From contig NZ_JADEXF010000008.1 of assembly GCF_015207245.1 (NCBI RefSeq), positions 1 to 14,197 on the forward strand: a DNA stretch of 14,197 nt, given 5' to 3'. Shown here one piece after another: positions 1 to 6,548 of this stretch (within the stretch, counting starts at the first letter, position 1; each line of letters opens with the position of its first letter). The notes under the pieces were generated by a model. That model was not told the origin of the DNA. It saw nothing but the letters and a program-made list of their open reading frames with translations, and ran no database searches. The stretch is from Nostoc cf. edaphicum LEGE 07299 (GTDB taxonomy: Bacteria > Cyanobacteriota > Cyanobacteriia > Cyanobacteriales > Nostocaceae). Both the position numbers and the translations under genes were made by a program.

Positions 1-21
1 GTCTGAGACTGGGAACGAGAC
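1..21. repeat. Edge-truncated palindromic dispersed repeat
   Basis: The window opens with GTCTGAGACTGGGAACGAGA. This resembles the right half of a palindromic element (AGTCTCAGACTGGGAACGAG type) that I recall as common in Nostoc spacers. The left half would lie outside the window, so the call rests on recollection of the family. The rest of the spacer up to 157 is AT-rich. It holds TTGACG (51) and TTGACA (62) as possible -35 hexamers, but no convincing -10 partner. Confidence 0.35.
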
Positions 22-157
22 AATATCTAAAAGCTTTTTCTAGGCTGGCTTTGACGTTAAGTTGACACCAATAATCTGTGCGCCTTTACGACTGAAGATA
101 GGCAAATATTAGCCAAATAAGTCCAAAAGCAAATAAAAAAAACAAAGTATCACGTCC

Positions 158-1204
158 ATGATTCCTGCCTTAAAACAACTACGAGTTAAGATTTTCCAAC
201 GTTTTTCACTATTCCTTTTACCTGGATTATTAACAATCTCAACAACCTTAATCAGTTGCTCAGTCCAAACCCCAAATTCAGAAAATCAAACCAGTGATTT
301 GAAAACCAAAGTTGTCCGAATGGGATATCAAAGTTATGGGGATATTTTCAGACTTAAAGGATTGATCGAAAAACGTCTCAAGCCTTTAGGTATTTCTGTG
401 GAATGGGCGCAATTTGCCGCCGGGCCACAACTGATGGAAGCGATGAATGTGGGCAGGGTTGATATTGGCTCTGTAGGCGAGACTCCCCCGATATTTGCCC
501 AAGCGGCTGGTACATCTTTAGTTTATGTTGCTAGTAATAAACCCAGTACTGGTAAAGGAAGCGCAATTATCGTCCAAAATAATTCACCGATTCAGACTTT
601 AGCCGATCTTAAAGGGAAAAAAGTAGTTTTTCAAAAGGGTTCTGCTTCCCATTACTTATTAATAAAAGCTTTAGAAGAGGCTGGTTTAAAATATAGTGAT
701 ATTCAAGCTATTAGTCTCCCTCCTTCAGAAGCTCGTGATGCTTTTATTCAAGGCAAAATAGATGCCTGGGTAACTTGGGATCCTTATTTAGCCGTGACCC
801 AAAAAAAGGCCAATGCTCGTGTTTTGCGAGATGCTAGTGGCATTTCTACTCAGGGCGGATATTACATGGCTGCGCGGAAATTTGCCACAGAAAATCCGAA
901 ATTAGTACGATTAGTTCTTGAGGAGATAGATAACACAGGTCAATGGAGTGAGAAAAACCGAGCAGAAGTTGTAAAACTGACTATTCCTCACCTCAAAATT
1001 GATGAAGATATTTTAACAACAATGGTTGGAAGGCGAACTTACGGGTTAAGACCAATTACACCCGAAATCATGGAAAAACAACAGAAGATTGCAGATTTGT
1101 TTGCTAAAGAAAAAGTGATTCCTAAACCCATCAATGTTAAGGAAGCGATGCTGAATAGCGAACAATATGCAGCGATAACACCGGAAACCATTAGCCAGAA
1201 ATAG
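158..1204 (+). CDS. ssuA: SsuA-like aliphatic sulfonate ABC transporter substrate-binding lipoprotein
   Basis: This is the extracytoplasmic binding protein of a sulfonate ABC importer, expected to capture alkanesulfonates and deliver them to a permease. The 348-residue product starts with a basic, hydrophobic signal region and a good lipobox, L31-I-S-C34, so lipid anchoring at C34 is predicted. The mature part has the SsuA/NrtA-type fold signatures: [10 protein letters not shown] near residue 53, the [17 protein letters not shown] stretch near residue 102, and DAWVTWDPY near residue 200. The next gene, 17 bp downstream, is the matching monooxygenase, which supports sulfonate over nitrate or taurine as substrate. 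SsuB and SsuC are absent from the window and may lie upstream or elsewhere. The ATG at 158 gives a complete signal peptide, although no strong Shine-Dalgarno is visible. Exact ligand specificity cannot be read from sequence. Confidence 0.88.
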   Translation: MIPALKQLRVKIFQRFSLFLLPGLLTISTTLISCSVQTPNSENQTSDLKTKVVRMGYQSYGDIFRLKGLIEKRLKPLGISVEWAQFAAGPQLMEAMNVGRVDIGSVGETPPIFAQAAGTSLVYVASNKPSTGKGSAIIVQNNSPIQTLADLKGKKVVFQKGSASHYLLIKALEEAGLKYSDIQAISLPPSEARDAFIQGKIDAWVTWDPYLAVTQKKANARVLRDASGISTQGGYYMAARKFATENPKLVRLVLEEIDNTGQWSEKNRAEVVKLTIPHLKIDEDILTTMVGRRTYGLRPITPEIMEKQQKIADLFAKEKVIPKPINVKEAMLNSEQYAAITPETISQK

Positions 1205-1221
1205 CATCAGGAAATAAGAAA

Positions 1222-2358
1222 ATGGAAGTTTTTTGGTATTTGCCGACACAGGGAGATGAGCGTTATTTAGGTACTACAATCGGCAGGCGACCAGCCACTT
1301 ATCCCTATATGCAGCAAATCGCCCAAGCTGTTGATAAATTGGGCTATGGCGGGATGTTGATTGGTACTGGACAAAAACAAGATACTTGGATTGTAGCTAC
1401 TTCATTAATTTCAGTTACAGAACGCTTGCGATTTCTTGTAGCCTTTCGTCCGGCAATTATGTCGCCTTCTTTAGCTGTTAGGATGGCTGCAACTTTTGAC
1501 CAGATTTCTAATGGTCGAATTATTCTGAATGTTGTCACTGGTGGCGATACAAAAGAACTTGCTAAAGATGGGATTTTCTTAGATCACGATCAGCGTTATG
1601 AACTTACAGATGAGTTTTTGACAATTTGGCGATCGCTCATGCAAGGTGAAGAAGTAACCTATAGTGGTCGCCATTTGAAAGTTCAAGAGGCAAAACTCCA
1701 ATTTCCTCCCGTACAAAAGCCTTATCCCACCTTATATTTTGGCGGTTCTTCAGATGCTGCGCTCCAAATTGCTGCCAAACACATTGATGTGTATTTAACT
1801 TGGGGTGAACCACCAGATCGAGTTGCCCAAAAGATTGCAAAGGTACGTCGATTAGCAGCAGAACAAGGTAGAACAGTCCGCTTTGGGATTCGGATGCACG
1901 TCATAGTCCGCGAAACTACGCAAAAAGCTTGGGATGCGGCCAATGAACTGATTCAGTATGTCGATGATGAAACCATAGCAACTGCACATCAGCAGTTTGC
2001 TCAATCGGAATCAGAAGGACAACGCCGTATGGCTCAACTGCATAATGGTAATCGCAAAAACCTAGAAATTAGCCCCAACTTATGGGCAGGTGTTGGCTTA
2101 GTGCGTGGAGGTGCTGGGACTGCCTTAGTTGGAGATCCAGACACAGTTGCAGCGCGGATGCTGGAATATGCCGATTTAGGAATTGATACCTTCGTTTTCT
2201 CAGGTTATCCTCATCTTGAAGAAGCTTATCGAGTTGCGGAATTACTGTTTCCCAGGTTGCCGTTACAAACTCCAGGCATCGCATTACCGCAGCAGGTTGC
2301 AAGTACATTCAGTGAATTTGTTACCAAAACGGATTTACTCAAACCCCAGCCTGTGTAA
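1222..2358 (+). CDS. ssuD: FMNH2-dependent alkanesulfonate monooxygenase (SsuD-like)
   Basis: This is a bacterial-luciferase-like (LLM) flavin monooxygenase that desulfonates alkanesulfonates with FMNH2 and O2, releasing sulfite and an aldehyde. The product is 378 residues, close to E. coli SsuD. It aligns by eye over nearly its whole length: FWYLPTQGD at 4-12, FLVAFRP at 71-77, YFGGSSDAA at 172-180, LTWGEPP at 192-198, RMHVIVRET at 224-232, [15 protein letters not shown] at 291-305 and [12 protein letters not shown] at 326-337. The functional residues E. coli R226, H228, R297 and Y331 correspond here to R224, H226, R295 and Y329. Two others differ: E. coli His11 is Gln10 here, and the segment around E. 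coli Cys54 is one residue shorter with no Cys. The start follows AGGA at about 10 nt. Pairing with ssuA suggests one transcript. The partner NAD(P)H:FMN reductase SsuE is not in the window. Confidence 0.9.
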   Translation: MEVFWYLPTQGDERYLGTTIGRRPATYPYMQQIAQAVDKLGYGGMLIGTGQKQDTWIVATSLISVTERLRFLVAFRPAIMSPSLAVRMAATFDQISNGRIILNVVTGGDTKELAKDGIFLDHDQRYELTDEFLTIWRSLMQGEEVTYSGRHLKVQEAKLQFPPVQKPYPTLYFGGSSDAALQIAAKHIDVYLTWGEPPDRVAQKIAKVRRLAAEQGRTVRFGIRMHVIVRETTQKAWDAANELIQYVDDETIATAHQQFAQSESEGQRRMAQLHNGNRKNLEISPNLWAGVGLVRGGAGTALVGDPDTVAARMLEYADLGIDTFVFSGYPHLEEAYRVAELLFPRLPLQTPGIALPQQVASTFSEFVTKTDLLKPQPV

Positions 2359-2381
2359 GCAATTCAAAATTCAAAAAACTA

Positions 2382-2409
2382 GTAGGGGCGCAAGACCTTG
2401 CGCCCCTAC
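2382..2409. repeat. Perfect 13-bp-stem palindromic repeat (GTAGGGGCGCAAG family)
   Basis: GTAGGGGCGCAAG at 2382-2394 is followed by a 2-nt loop (AC) and its exact reverse complement at 2397-2409. I recall this GC-rich hairpin as a dispersed palindromic repeat in Nostoc-type genomes. Placed 23 bp after the ssuD stop, it may protect the 3' end or help terminate the ssu transcript. Confidence 0.8.
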
Positions 2410-2413
2410 GTTC

Positions 2414-2445
2414 GCGGAACGTTCCGCAGGGATGGGATATTTTTT
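2414..2445 (+). terminator. Possible terminator: 14-bp palindrome, then a short T run
   Basis: GCGGAACGTTCCGC (2414-2427) is a perfect 14-bp palindrome, and a run of six T begins at 2440. It lies directly after the GTAGGGGCGCAAG hairpin, so the two may act together behind ssuD. The 12-nt gap between stem and T run is longer than in a textbook intrinsic terminator, and the palindrome without a loop would need to open at its centre. Termination is therefore only possible. Confidence 0.35.
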
Positions 2446-2500
2446 CACTGGAAATCCCTTATTTTGCGTGCCTCTGCACCAATAAAACAAACATTTCCAC

Positions 2501-2598
2501 TCCAATACTTTTCAGTTAAGGGGGAAAGGGAAAGGGTTTGAATTAACCTTTCTCCCAGACCAAAAAAGAGATTGTTGGGTTTATCCGAAAAGTATTGG
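2501..2598. mobile_element. MITE-like element, 98 bp, with terminal inverted repeats
   Basis: CCAATACTTTTC at 2502-2513 is exactly inverted at 2587-2598 (GAAAAGTATTGG). The match extends inwards to about 18 bp with two mismatches. Inside, GAAAGGGTT and AACCTTTC form a second inverted repeat with one bulged G, so the whole unit can fold into a long hairpin. The 7-mer TTTCCAC lies at 2494-2500 and again at 2599-2605, flanking the unit like a target-site duplication. There is no coding capacity, so mobilisation would need a transposase supplied elsewhere. The end sequence resembles repeats I recall from Nostoc, but no IS family is assigned. Confidence 0.65.
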
Positions 2599-2754
2599 TT
2601 TCCACCCTTGCTTCCAGGGATACTACCAATTGCTCGAAAATTGCTGTAACACGGTAGTGGATAAGCTCAGTTAAAATTTCTGGCTATAGTAATGTAAGAT
2701 AATTATCTGGATGATGTCTGGTTGAAATCTATAACCTAAACAAAATCTAAATTA

Positions 2755-2838
2755 CTGGGAGTTGGGAAACTCCGGTGAAATTCCGGGACTGTGCCGCAGC
2801 TGTGATGGGATGACCCAAGTCAGAATGCCAACTCTCAG
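2755..2838 (+). promoter_or_regulatory. Cobalamin (B12) riboswitch aptamer core
   Basis: The sequence holds the conserved cobalamin-riboswitch blocks in order: GGGAA (2764-2768), CCGGTGAAATTCCGG as a small stem-loop (2772-2786), GCCGCAGCTGTGA (2793-2805), a GGG/CCC helix (2807-2816) and the B12 box AAGTCAGAATGCC (2817-2829). An 11-bp stem, CTGGGAGTTGG (2755-2765) with CCAACTCTCAG (2828-2838) and one G-U pair, encloses the core. Additional 5' helices may begin further upstream: GGTT at 2720 and AACC at 2733 can pair. It sits directly before cobG, so feedback control of the cobG gene, and perhaps cobH-cobI, by cobalamin is expected. The exact 5' limit is not certain. Confidence 0.93.
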
Positions 2839-2865
2839 GATGTTTTCAAGACATACTCACCGTCT

Positions 2866-2892
2866 ACTCCCTGCGTTGCACGGGGAAGGAGT
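2866..2892 (+). promoter_or_regulatory. Likely expression platform: hairpin hiding the cobG Shine-Dalgarno
   Basis: GGAAGGAG-type Shine-Dalgarno sequence (2885-2891) stands 8 nt before a TTG at 2900 that is in frame with cobG. Its GGAGT (2888-2892) is the exact complement of ACTCC at 2866-2870, with an inner TGC-GTT-GCA stem-loop at 2872-2880. This is the arrangement expected of a translational riboswitch output lying 28 nt after the aptamer. The pairing is seen in the sequence; the switching role is inferred. Confidence 0.5.
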
Positions 2893-2899
2893 TCTAAGT

Positions 2900-4549
2900 T
2901 TGGTTTCTGGATTTGCCACTTGTCCTGGCTTGTTTTATACTACTCCCGCCGCAGATGGTATATTATCTCGCGTTAGAATACCAGGTGGAATTATTAGTAG
3001 TCAGCAGTGCCGTGCGATCGCAGATATAGCAGAACAGCACGGTGGCGGTTATATAGATGTAACTAATCGGGCTAACCTGCAAGTTCGTGAAATCCGCACG
3101 GGGATAAATGCTGAGGTTCTGAAGTACCTGCAAAATATGGGATTGGGTTCTGAAAATACTGTTGTAGACCAAATCCGCAATATTATGACCAGTCCAACTG
3201 CTGGTATCGATCCCCAAGAATTAATCGATACTCGCCCTTTTGTCCAAAGTTGGGATGATTATATTGCTGCACATCCGGCGCTTTCGGGACTGTCGGCAAA
3301 ATTTAGCGTTTGCTTTGATGGTGGTGGGATAATTCAGGTGTGCGATCGCTTGAATGATATCGCCTTTGCAGCTGTCTTAGTTAACGATAATATTTATTTT
3401 CGCCTCTATCTCAGTGTCGGCGAGAAGGGCCAACCGCCCAGCGATACGGGAATTTTGTTATCACCAGAGGAATGTTTGCCCGTCTTAGCAGCTTTGGCGG
3501 ATGTCTATCTAGCTTATAGTCATACTACGAGTAAGCGGCGGCTACGTTTGAGAGAGTTACTGAATACTTTGGGTTGTGAAAATTATCTCCAAGAAGTTGA
3601 GCAGCGTTTATCTTTCCGTCTTTTATGCAGTGAAATCAGAAAAGACCTACTCCCCGACCAAGACAAGCTACGGTGCATAGACAAGTCTTTCTCACCCCCT
3701 CTAACTCCCCGATGCCTTGGGGGAGAACCGGGAACCGAATATTTCCCCCCTTTGCAAGGGGGGATTAAGGAAGGTAAATCCAGGGTTTGCGCTTCATTAC
3801 CAAGATGTGTGTACACCGTAGTCAAAGGCAAGGGAGAGAAATATCAGCATATTGGCATCCATCCCCAACGTCAGCAAGGCTTATTTTACATTGGTGTTGT
3901 CTTGCCCCTTGGCCGATTGGAAAGTAGACAGATACGCGGTTTAGCAGATTTAGCAGCAAAATACGGTAGTGGAACTCTCAGGCTAACCCCTTGGCAAAAT
4001 TTCCTCCTTACAGATATTCCTCAGCAATTGGTTGCTGATGTCCAAAGCGAAATTGCTTTATTAGGATTAGATTCCTCTGCAACCAATATCAAGGGTGGAT
4101 TAGTTGCCTGTTCGGGAAAAAAAGGTTGCGTCGTTTCTGCCACTGACACTAAAAGTCATGCATTGGCATTAGCAGATTATCTTGAAACTCGCGTTACTCT
4201 CGATTACCCAGTTAATATCCACTTCACTGGCTGCGAAAAATCTTGTGCCCAGCACAGCAAAAGTGATATTACTCTCCTCGGTGTCAGCATTGAAGCTGAA
4301 AATAGAACTGTGGAAGGCTATCACGTTTATGTTGGTGACAGTAATTATAAATTCGGACGCGAACTATATCAATATGTAACTTTTGCCGAACTACCTGCAT
4401 TAATAGAGCGGATGCTATATGTATATAAAATTCAACGCTTAAATTCTGATGAGTCCTTTGGAGAATTTGCTAATGGATATCCAATAGCACAATTACAGCA
4501 GTTATTTAATAAACACTTAGAAAATGGAACCACAGATAAATACAGATAA
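2900..4549 (+). CDS. cobG: Precorrin-3B synthase CobG, with an in-frame repeat insertion
   Basis: CobG converts precorrin-3A to precorrin-3B in the O2-dependent cobalamin pathway, using a 4Fe-4S centre; it belongs to the nitrite/sulfite reductase superfamily. From the TTG at 2900 the protein has 549 residues. CPGLFYTTPAADGILSRVRIPGG opens the first ferredoxin-like half (residues 8-30). The second half starts near 314 (QHIGIHPQRQQGLFY), followed by the cluster ligands C404-x5-C410 and C445-x3-C449. Residues about 263-295 are encoded by palindromic repeat DNA and look like an insertion in the linker, for example PPLQGGIKEG. All ligands downstream stay in frame, so the gene may still work. I prefer TTG 2900 because of the Shine-Dalgarno 8 nt upstream. 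The ATG at 2840 directly abuts the riboswitch, and any earlier start lies inside it. A plain sulfite reductase is less likely given the riboswitch and cobH-cobI. Confidence 0.88.
   Translation: MVSGFATCPGLFYTTPAADGILSRVRIPGGIISSQQCRAIADIAEQHGGGYIDVTNRANLQVREIRTGINAEVLKYLQNMGLGSENTVVDQIRNIMTSPTAGIDPQELIDTRPFVQSWDDYIAAHPALSGLSAKFSVCFDGGGIIQVCDRLNDIAFAAVLVNDNIYFRLYLSVGEKGQPPSDTGILLSPEECLPVLAALADVYLAYSHTTSKRRLRLRELLNTLGCENYLQEVEQRLSFRLLCSEIRKDLLPDQDKLRCIDKSFSPPLTPRCLGGEPGTEYFPPLQGGIKEGKSRVCASLPRCVYTVVKGKGEKYQHIGIHPQRQQGLFYIGVVLPLGRLESRQIRGLADLAAKYGSGTLRLTPWQNFLLTDIPQQLVADVQSEIALLGLDSSATNIKGGLVACSGKKGCVVSATDTKSHALALADYLETRVTLDYPVNIHFTGCEKSCAQHSKSDITLLGVSIEAENRTVEGYHVYVGDSNYKFGRELYQYVTFAELPALIERMLYVYKIQRLNSDESFGEFANGYPIAQLQQLFNKHLENGTTDKYR
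3686..3775. repeat. Palindromic repeat cluster inside cobG
   Basis: Two inverted repeats sit side by side within the coding sequence: CTCCCC (3705-3710) with GGGGAG (3720-3725), and CCCCCCTT (3745-3752) with AAGGGGGG (3756-3763) around a TGC centre. The base composition, C runs then G runs, is unlike the rest of cobG and resembles intergenic repeats I recall from Nostoc genomes. The segment can be read through without a stop and adds about 30 residues rich in Pro and Gly. The boundaries are approximate. Confidence 0.7.
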
Positions 4550-4687
4550 TTGATTCCTCCCTTTCTCTGACTCTGCGTTCTCTGTGCCTCTGCGGTTAAT
4601 CAAATTAGGTATTCTTCTATTAAAAAAGAAGTATCTATACTAACTAACAAATCAATCCAAAATTTAAAATCTAAAATCCAAAATTGA
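4550..4687. repeat. cobG-cobH spacer made of short dispersed repeats
   Basis: The 138-bp gap holds CTCTGCGTT, CTCTGTGCC and TCTGCGGTT in a row (4571-4596), a degenerate repeat I recall from Nostoc spacers. It ends with AAAATCT, AAAATCC and AAAATTG-like units (4659-4686) immediately before the cobH start. No terminator or clear promoter was found, so read-through from cobG into cobH remains possible. There is no strong Shine-Dalgarno ahead of cobH. Confidence 0.55.
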
Positions 4688-5314
4688 ATGTCCGACTATA
4701 TCCGAGATGCCAACGAAATTTACCGTAATTCTTTTGCAATTATCCGGTCAGAAGCGAACCTAGATGTGCTACCACCAGATGTAGCAAAAGTCACTGTACG
4801 TCTCATTCATGCCTGTGGGATGACGGATATTGTCACTGACTTGGGATATTCACCAACAGCAGTACAATCCGCAAGAGCAGCACTGGCAGCAGGAGCGCCA
4901 ATTCTGTGCGATTGCCGAATGGTTGCCGATGGCGTTACCAGACGGCGGTTGTCTGCAAACAATCAAGTTATCTGTACCCTCAACGAGCCGGAAGTGCCAG
5001 AACTTGCCCAGCGTATGGGTACTACAAGGTCGGCGGCAGCTCTAGAATTATGGCGATCGCACCTGGAAGGCTCAGTGATCGCAATTGGTAATGCGCCCAC
5101 AGCCCTGTTCCGGCTGTTAGAAATACTCGATGAAGGAGCTAACAAACCTGCGATTATCTTAGGCTTTCCAGTGGGGTTTGTCGGTGCAGCGGAATCAAAA
5201 GCCGCACTGGCAGCAGACAGCAGAAATGTACCATTTTTAACCTTACACGGTCGGCGCGGTGGAAGTGCGATCGCGGCAGCAGCAGTTAACGCCCTGGCAA
5301 CGGAGGAAGAATGA
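4688..5314 (+). CDS. cobH: Precorrin-8X methylmutase CobH/CbiC
   Basis: This enzyme moves the C11 methyl group to C12, turning precorrin-8X into hydrogenobyrinate, a late ring-forming step of corrin synthesis in the cytoplasm. The 208-residue product has the usual family length. Visible signatures are RLIHACGM at 38-45, whose His41 matches the catalytic His of the family (His43 in Pseudomonas CobH, from memory), GAPILCDCRMV around 70, and the C-terminal GFPVGFVGAAESK and GRRGGSAIAAAAVNAL segments. Its stop overlaps the cobI start by ATGA, so translational coupling is expected. The gene contains two HIP1 octamers (5053 and 5267). The ATG at 4688 is the first in frame and gives the standard N-terminus. 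Confidence 0.95.
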   Translation: MSDYIRDANEIYRNSFAIIRSEANLDVLPPDVAKVTVRLIHACGMTDIVTDLGYSPTAVQSARAALAAGAPILCDCRMVADGVTRRRLSANNQVICTLNEPEVPELAQRMGTTRSAAALELWRSHLEGSVIAIGNAPTALFRLLEILDEGANKPAIILGFPVGFVGAAESKAALAADSRNVPFLTLHGRRGGSAIAAAAVNALATEEE

Positions 5315-6021
5315 ATATGCAAACCAAAGGTCGTCTTTATGGAATTGGTGTCGGCCCAGGCGATCCAGAACTATTGACTCTGAAAGCGCTGCGGCTATTA
5401 CGTGCGGCTCCTGTGGTAGCCTATCAATCAGCCACAGATAAAGAAAGTATCGCTAGAGCGATCGTGGCGCAGTATCTTCCTGGCAATCAAATCGAGGTAC
5501 TATTTCACCTCCCCCGCGCTTTGGAACCAGAAAAGGCCAAGTCTATTTATGACAACGAAATTCAACCAATCGCCGACCATTTAGCAGCCGGTCGAGATGT
5601 CGTGGTGCTATGCGAGGGCGATCCATTTTTCTATGGTTCCTTCATGTACCTGTTCACGCGGTTATGCGACCAATACGAAACAGAAGTTGTCCCTGGAGTT
5701 TCCTCGCTGATGGCTTGTCCGGTAGCCTTGGGTGTACCTTTCACCTACTATACTGATATCCTCACCGTCCTACCCGCCCCATTGCCAGCAGAAGAACTGA
5801 CTACACATCTGCTGATGACCGACGCAGCCGCAATTATGAAACTAGGTCGTCACTTTACCAAAGTACGAGATATCCTGCATAAATTAGGGCTAGCGTCACG
5901 AGCAAGATACATTGAGCGGGCATCAACATCACAGCAACGCATCATCCCCCTAGATGAAGTCGATCCAGCCGAAGTACCCTATTTCTCAATGATTGTGATT
6001 CCCACCAAGAATCGACTATAG
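5311..6021 (+). CDS. cobI: Precorrin-2 C20-methyltransferase CobI/CbiL
   Basis: CobI transfers a methyl group from S-adenosylmethionine to C20 of precorrin-2, giving precorrin-3A, the substrate of CobG encoded upstream. The 236-residue protein has the class III tetrapyrrole methyltransferase pattern: GIGVGPGDPELLTLKA at 11-26, LCEGDPFFYGS at 100-110, VVPGVSS at 127-133, and YIERAS at 200-205 near the C-terminal sheet. Length and motif spacing fit the family. It overlaps cobH by 4 bp. A second in-frame ATG lies two codons downstream and could be used instead; the coupled ATGA start is preferred. CobI and CobG act in sequence, which fits their clustering. No terminator is obvious in the 81 bp before arsR. 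Confidence 0.94.
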   Translation: MNMQTKGRLYGIGVGPGDPELLTLKALRLLRAAPVVAYQSATDKESIARAIVAQYLPGNQIEVLFHLPRALEPEKAKSIYDNEIQPIADHLAAGRDVVVLCEGDPFFYGSFMYLFTRLCDQYETEVVPGVSSLMACPVALGVPFTYYTDILTVLPAPLPAEELTTHLLMTDAAAIMKLGRHFTKVRDILHKLGLASRARYIERASTSQQRIIPLDEVDPAEVPYFSMIVIPTKNRL

Positions 6022-6038
6022 ACTGACCTTTTCTTTTT

Positions 6039-6058
6039 AGTTAAGGTATTGTTTAACT
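6039..6058. promoter_or_regulatory. Inverted repeat upstream of arsR, possible operator
   Basis: AGTTAA (6039-6044) and TTAACT (6053-6058) form a perfect dyad with an 8-bp centre, 44 bp before the arsR ATG. Position and symmetry suit autoregulation of arsR. The sequence differs from the ATCAA-type boxes after arsR and is AT-rich, so chance cannot be excluded. Confidence 0.3.
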
Positions 6059-6102
6059 GATGATTGAGACTTTACCATAAAGAAATACTTCAAGAAAAGT
6101 TG

Positions 6103-6429
6103 ATGGTTTCTAATAGCACCTTCACTCCTGATACGATCGCTGCTGGCTTTCATGCCCTGTCTGACCCCCTACGGATTAAAGTATTAGAACTTCTGCGCTC
6201 TCAAGAACTATGCGTATGTGACCTGTGCGACCATCTGGGAACCACTCAGTCTAAACTGTCTTTTCACCTCAAAACTCTGAAAGAAGCGGGTTTAGTTCGC
6301 GCTCGTCAAGAAGGGCGCTGGATTTATTACAGCCTCAATCTACCGCAGTTTGCTGTCTTAGAGCAGTATTTAGCAGAATTCCGCCGCTTTAGCCCCATAT
6401 TACCTATTCGTCCCCCCTGCGAGACTTAA
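6103..6429 (+). CDS. arsR: ArsR-family arsenic-responsive repressor
   Basis: This is a winged-helix metalloregulator of the ArsR/SmtB family, expected to repress the ars genes and release DNA on binding As(III) or Sb(III). From the ATG at 6103 it has 108 residues. The dimer and HTH regions are intact: HALSDPLRIKVLELL at 17-31, the metal-binding ELCVCDLC at 35-42 with C37, C39 and C42, and the recognition-helix segment TTQSKLSFHLKTLKEAGL at about 47-64. The C-x-C-x2-C spacing matches the classic three-Cys As(III) site of the R773 ArsR type. An in-frame TTG at 6064 would add 13 residues with no family counterpart, so the ATG is chosen. It heads a same-strand run of arsenic genes and is followed by two operator-like boxes. 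Confidence 0.93.
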   Translation: MVSNSTFTPDTIAAGFHALSDPLRIKVLELLRSQELCVCDLCDHLGTTQSKLSFHLKTLKEAGLVRARQEGRWIYYSLNLPQFAVLEQYLAEFRRFSPILPIRPPCET

Positions 6430-6435
6430 AAATCC

Positions 6436-6454
6436 ATCAATTTTTTTTGTAATG
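6436..6454 (+). promoter_or_regulatory. ArsR-box-like element 1
   Basis: ATCAATTTTTTTTGTAATG begins 7 bp after the arsR stop. It matches the downstream box (6489-6507) at 18 of 19 positions. ATCAA-N6-TTGTA resembles the ATCAA-N6-TTGAT dyad that I recall from the Synechocystis arsBHC operator, with two mismatches in the right half. Binding by ArsR is inferred. Confidence 0.4.
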
Positions 6455-6481
6455 CTTTGTTTACTTATAGTTCTATACGGA

Positions 6482-6510
6482 TTGACAAATCAATTTTTTT
6501 TGAAATGATA
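6482..6510 (+). promoter_or_regulatory. Candidate ars promoter with ArsR-box-like element 2 in the spacer
   Basis: TTGACA (6482-6487) is a perfect -35 hexamer, and ATGATA (6505-6510) is a weak -10 candidate at 17 bp. Between them lies ATCAATTTTTTTTGAA (6489-6504). It fits ATCAA-N6-TTGAA, one base from a perfect ATCAA-N6-TTGAT dyad. A repressor bound here would block RNA polymerase on sphX-acr3-arsC-arsH. TATACT at 6515 is an alternative -10 but lies too far from TTGACA. Confidence 0.45.
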
Positions 6511-6548
6511 GAGATATACTCTTGATATAACTCACAGGGGTGGGGTCA

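Larger units (their letters stand above)
2359..2750. other. Gene-free spacer with palindromes and a MITE-like element
   Basis: No convincing gene lies here. The stretch holds a short heptamer duplication (ATTCAAA twice, near 2364-2376), a 28-nt perfect hairpin, an adjacent 14-bp palindrome followed by a T run, and a 98-bp inverted-repeat element; these are listed separately. The last part (2600-2750) leads into the cobalamin riboswitch. It contains a weak promoter-like pair, TTAAAA at 2671 and TAAGAT at 2695 (18-bp spacer), which could drive cobG but is only four of six matches in each box. Confidence 0.7.

Noticed and set aside
2183..2485. 100-residue + frame overlapping the end of ssuD
   Set aside because: It overlaps ssuD in another frame and runs through the palindromic repeat; no ribosome site or family signature.
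2762..2839. Extension of cobG to a TTG at 2762
   Set aside because: The added residues are translated from the cobalamin riboswitch core; the aptamer explains this sequence better.
3583..3831. 82-residue minus-strand frame inside cobG
   Set aside because: It is open mainly because the palindromic insertion reads similarly on both strands; no other coding evidence.
4963..5322. 119-residue minus-strand frame over cobH
   Set aside because: It is fully antisense to a well-supported enzyme and shows low-complexity Ala/Ser/Arg composition typical of shadow frames.
6064..6102. Longer arsR from TTG 6064
   Set aside because: It adds 13 residues with no ArsR family counterpart; ATG 6103 gives a standard-length protein.
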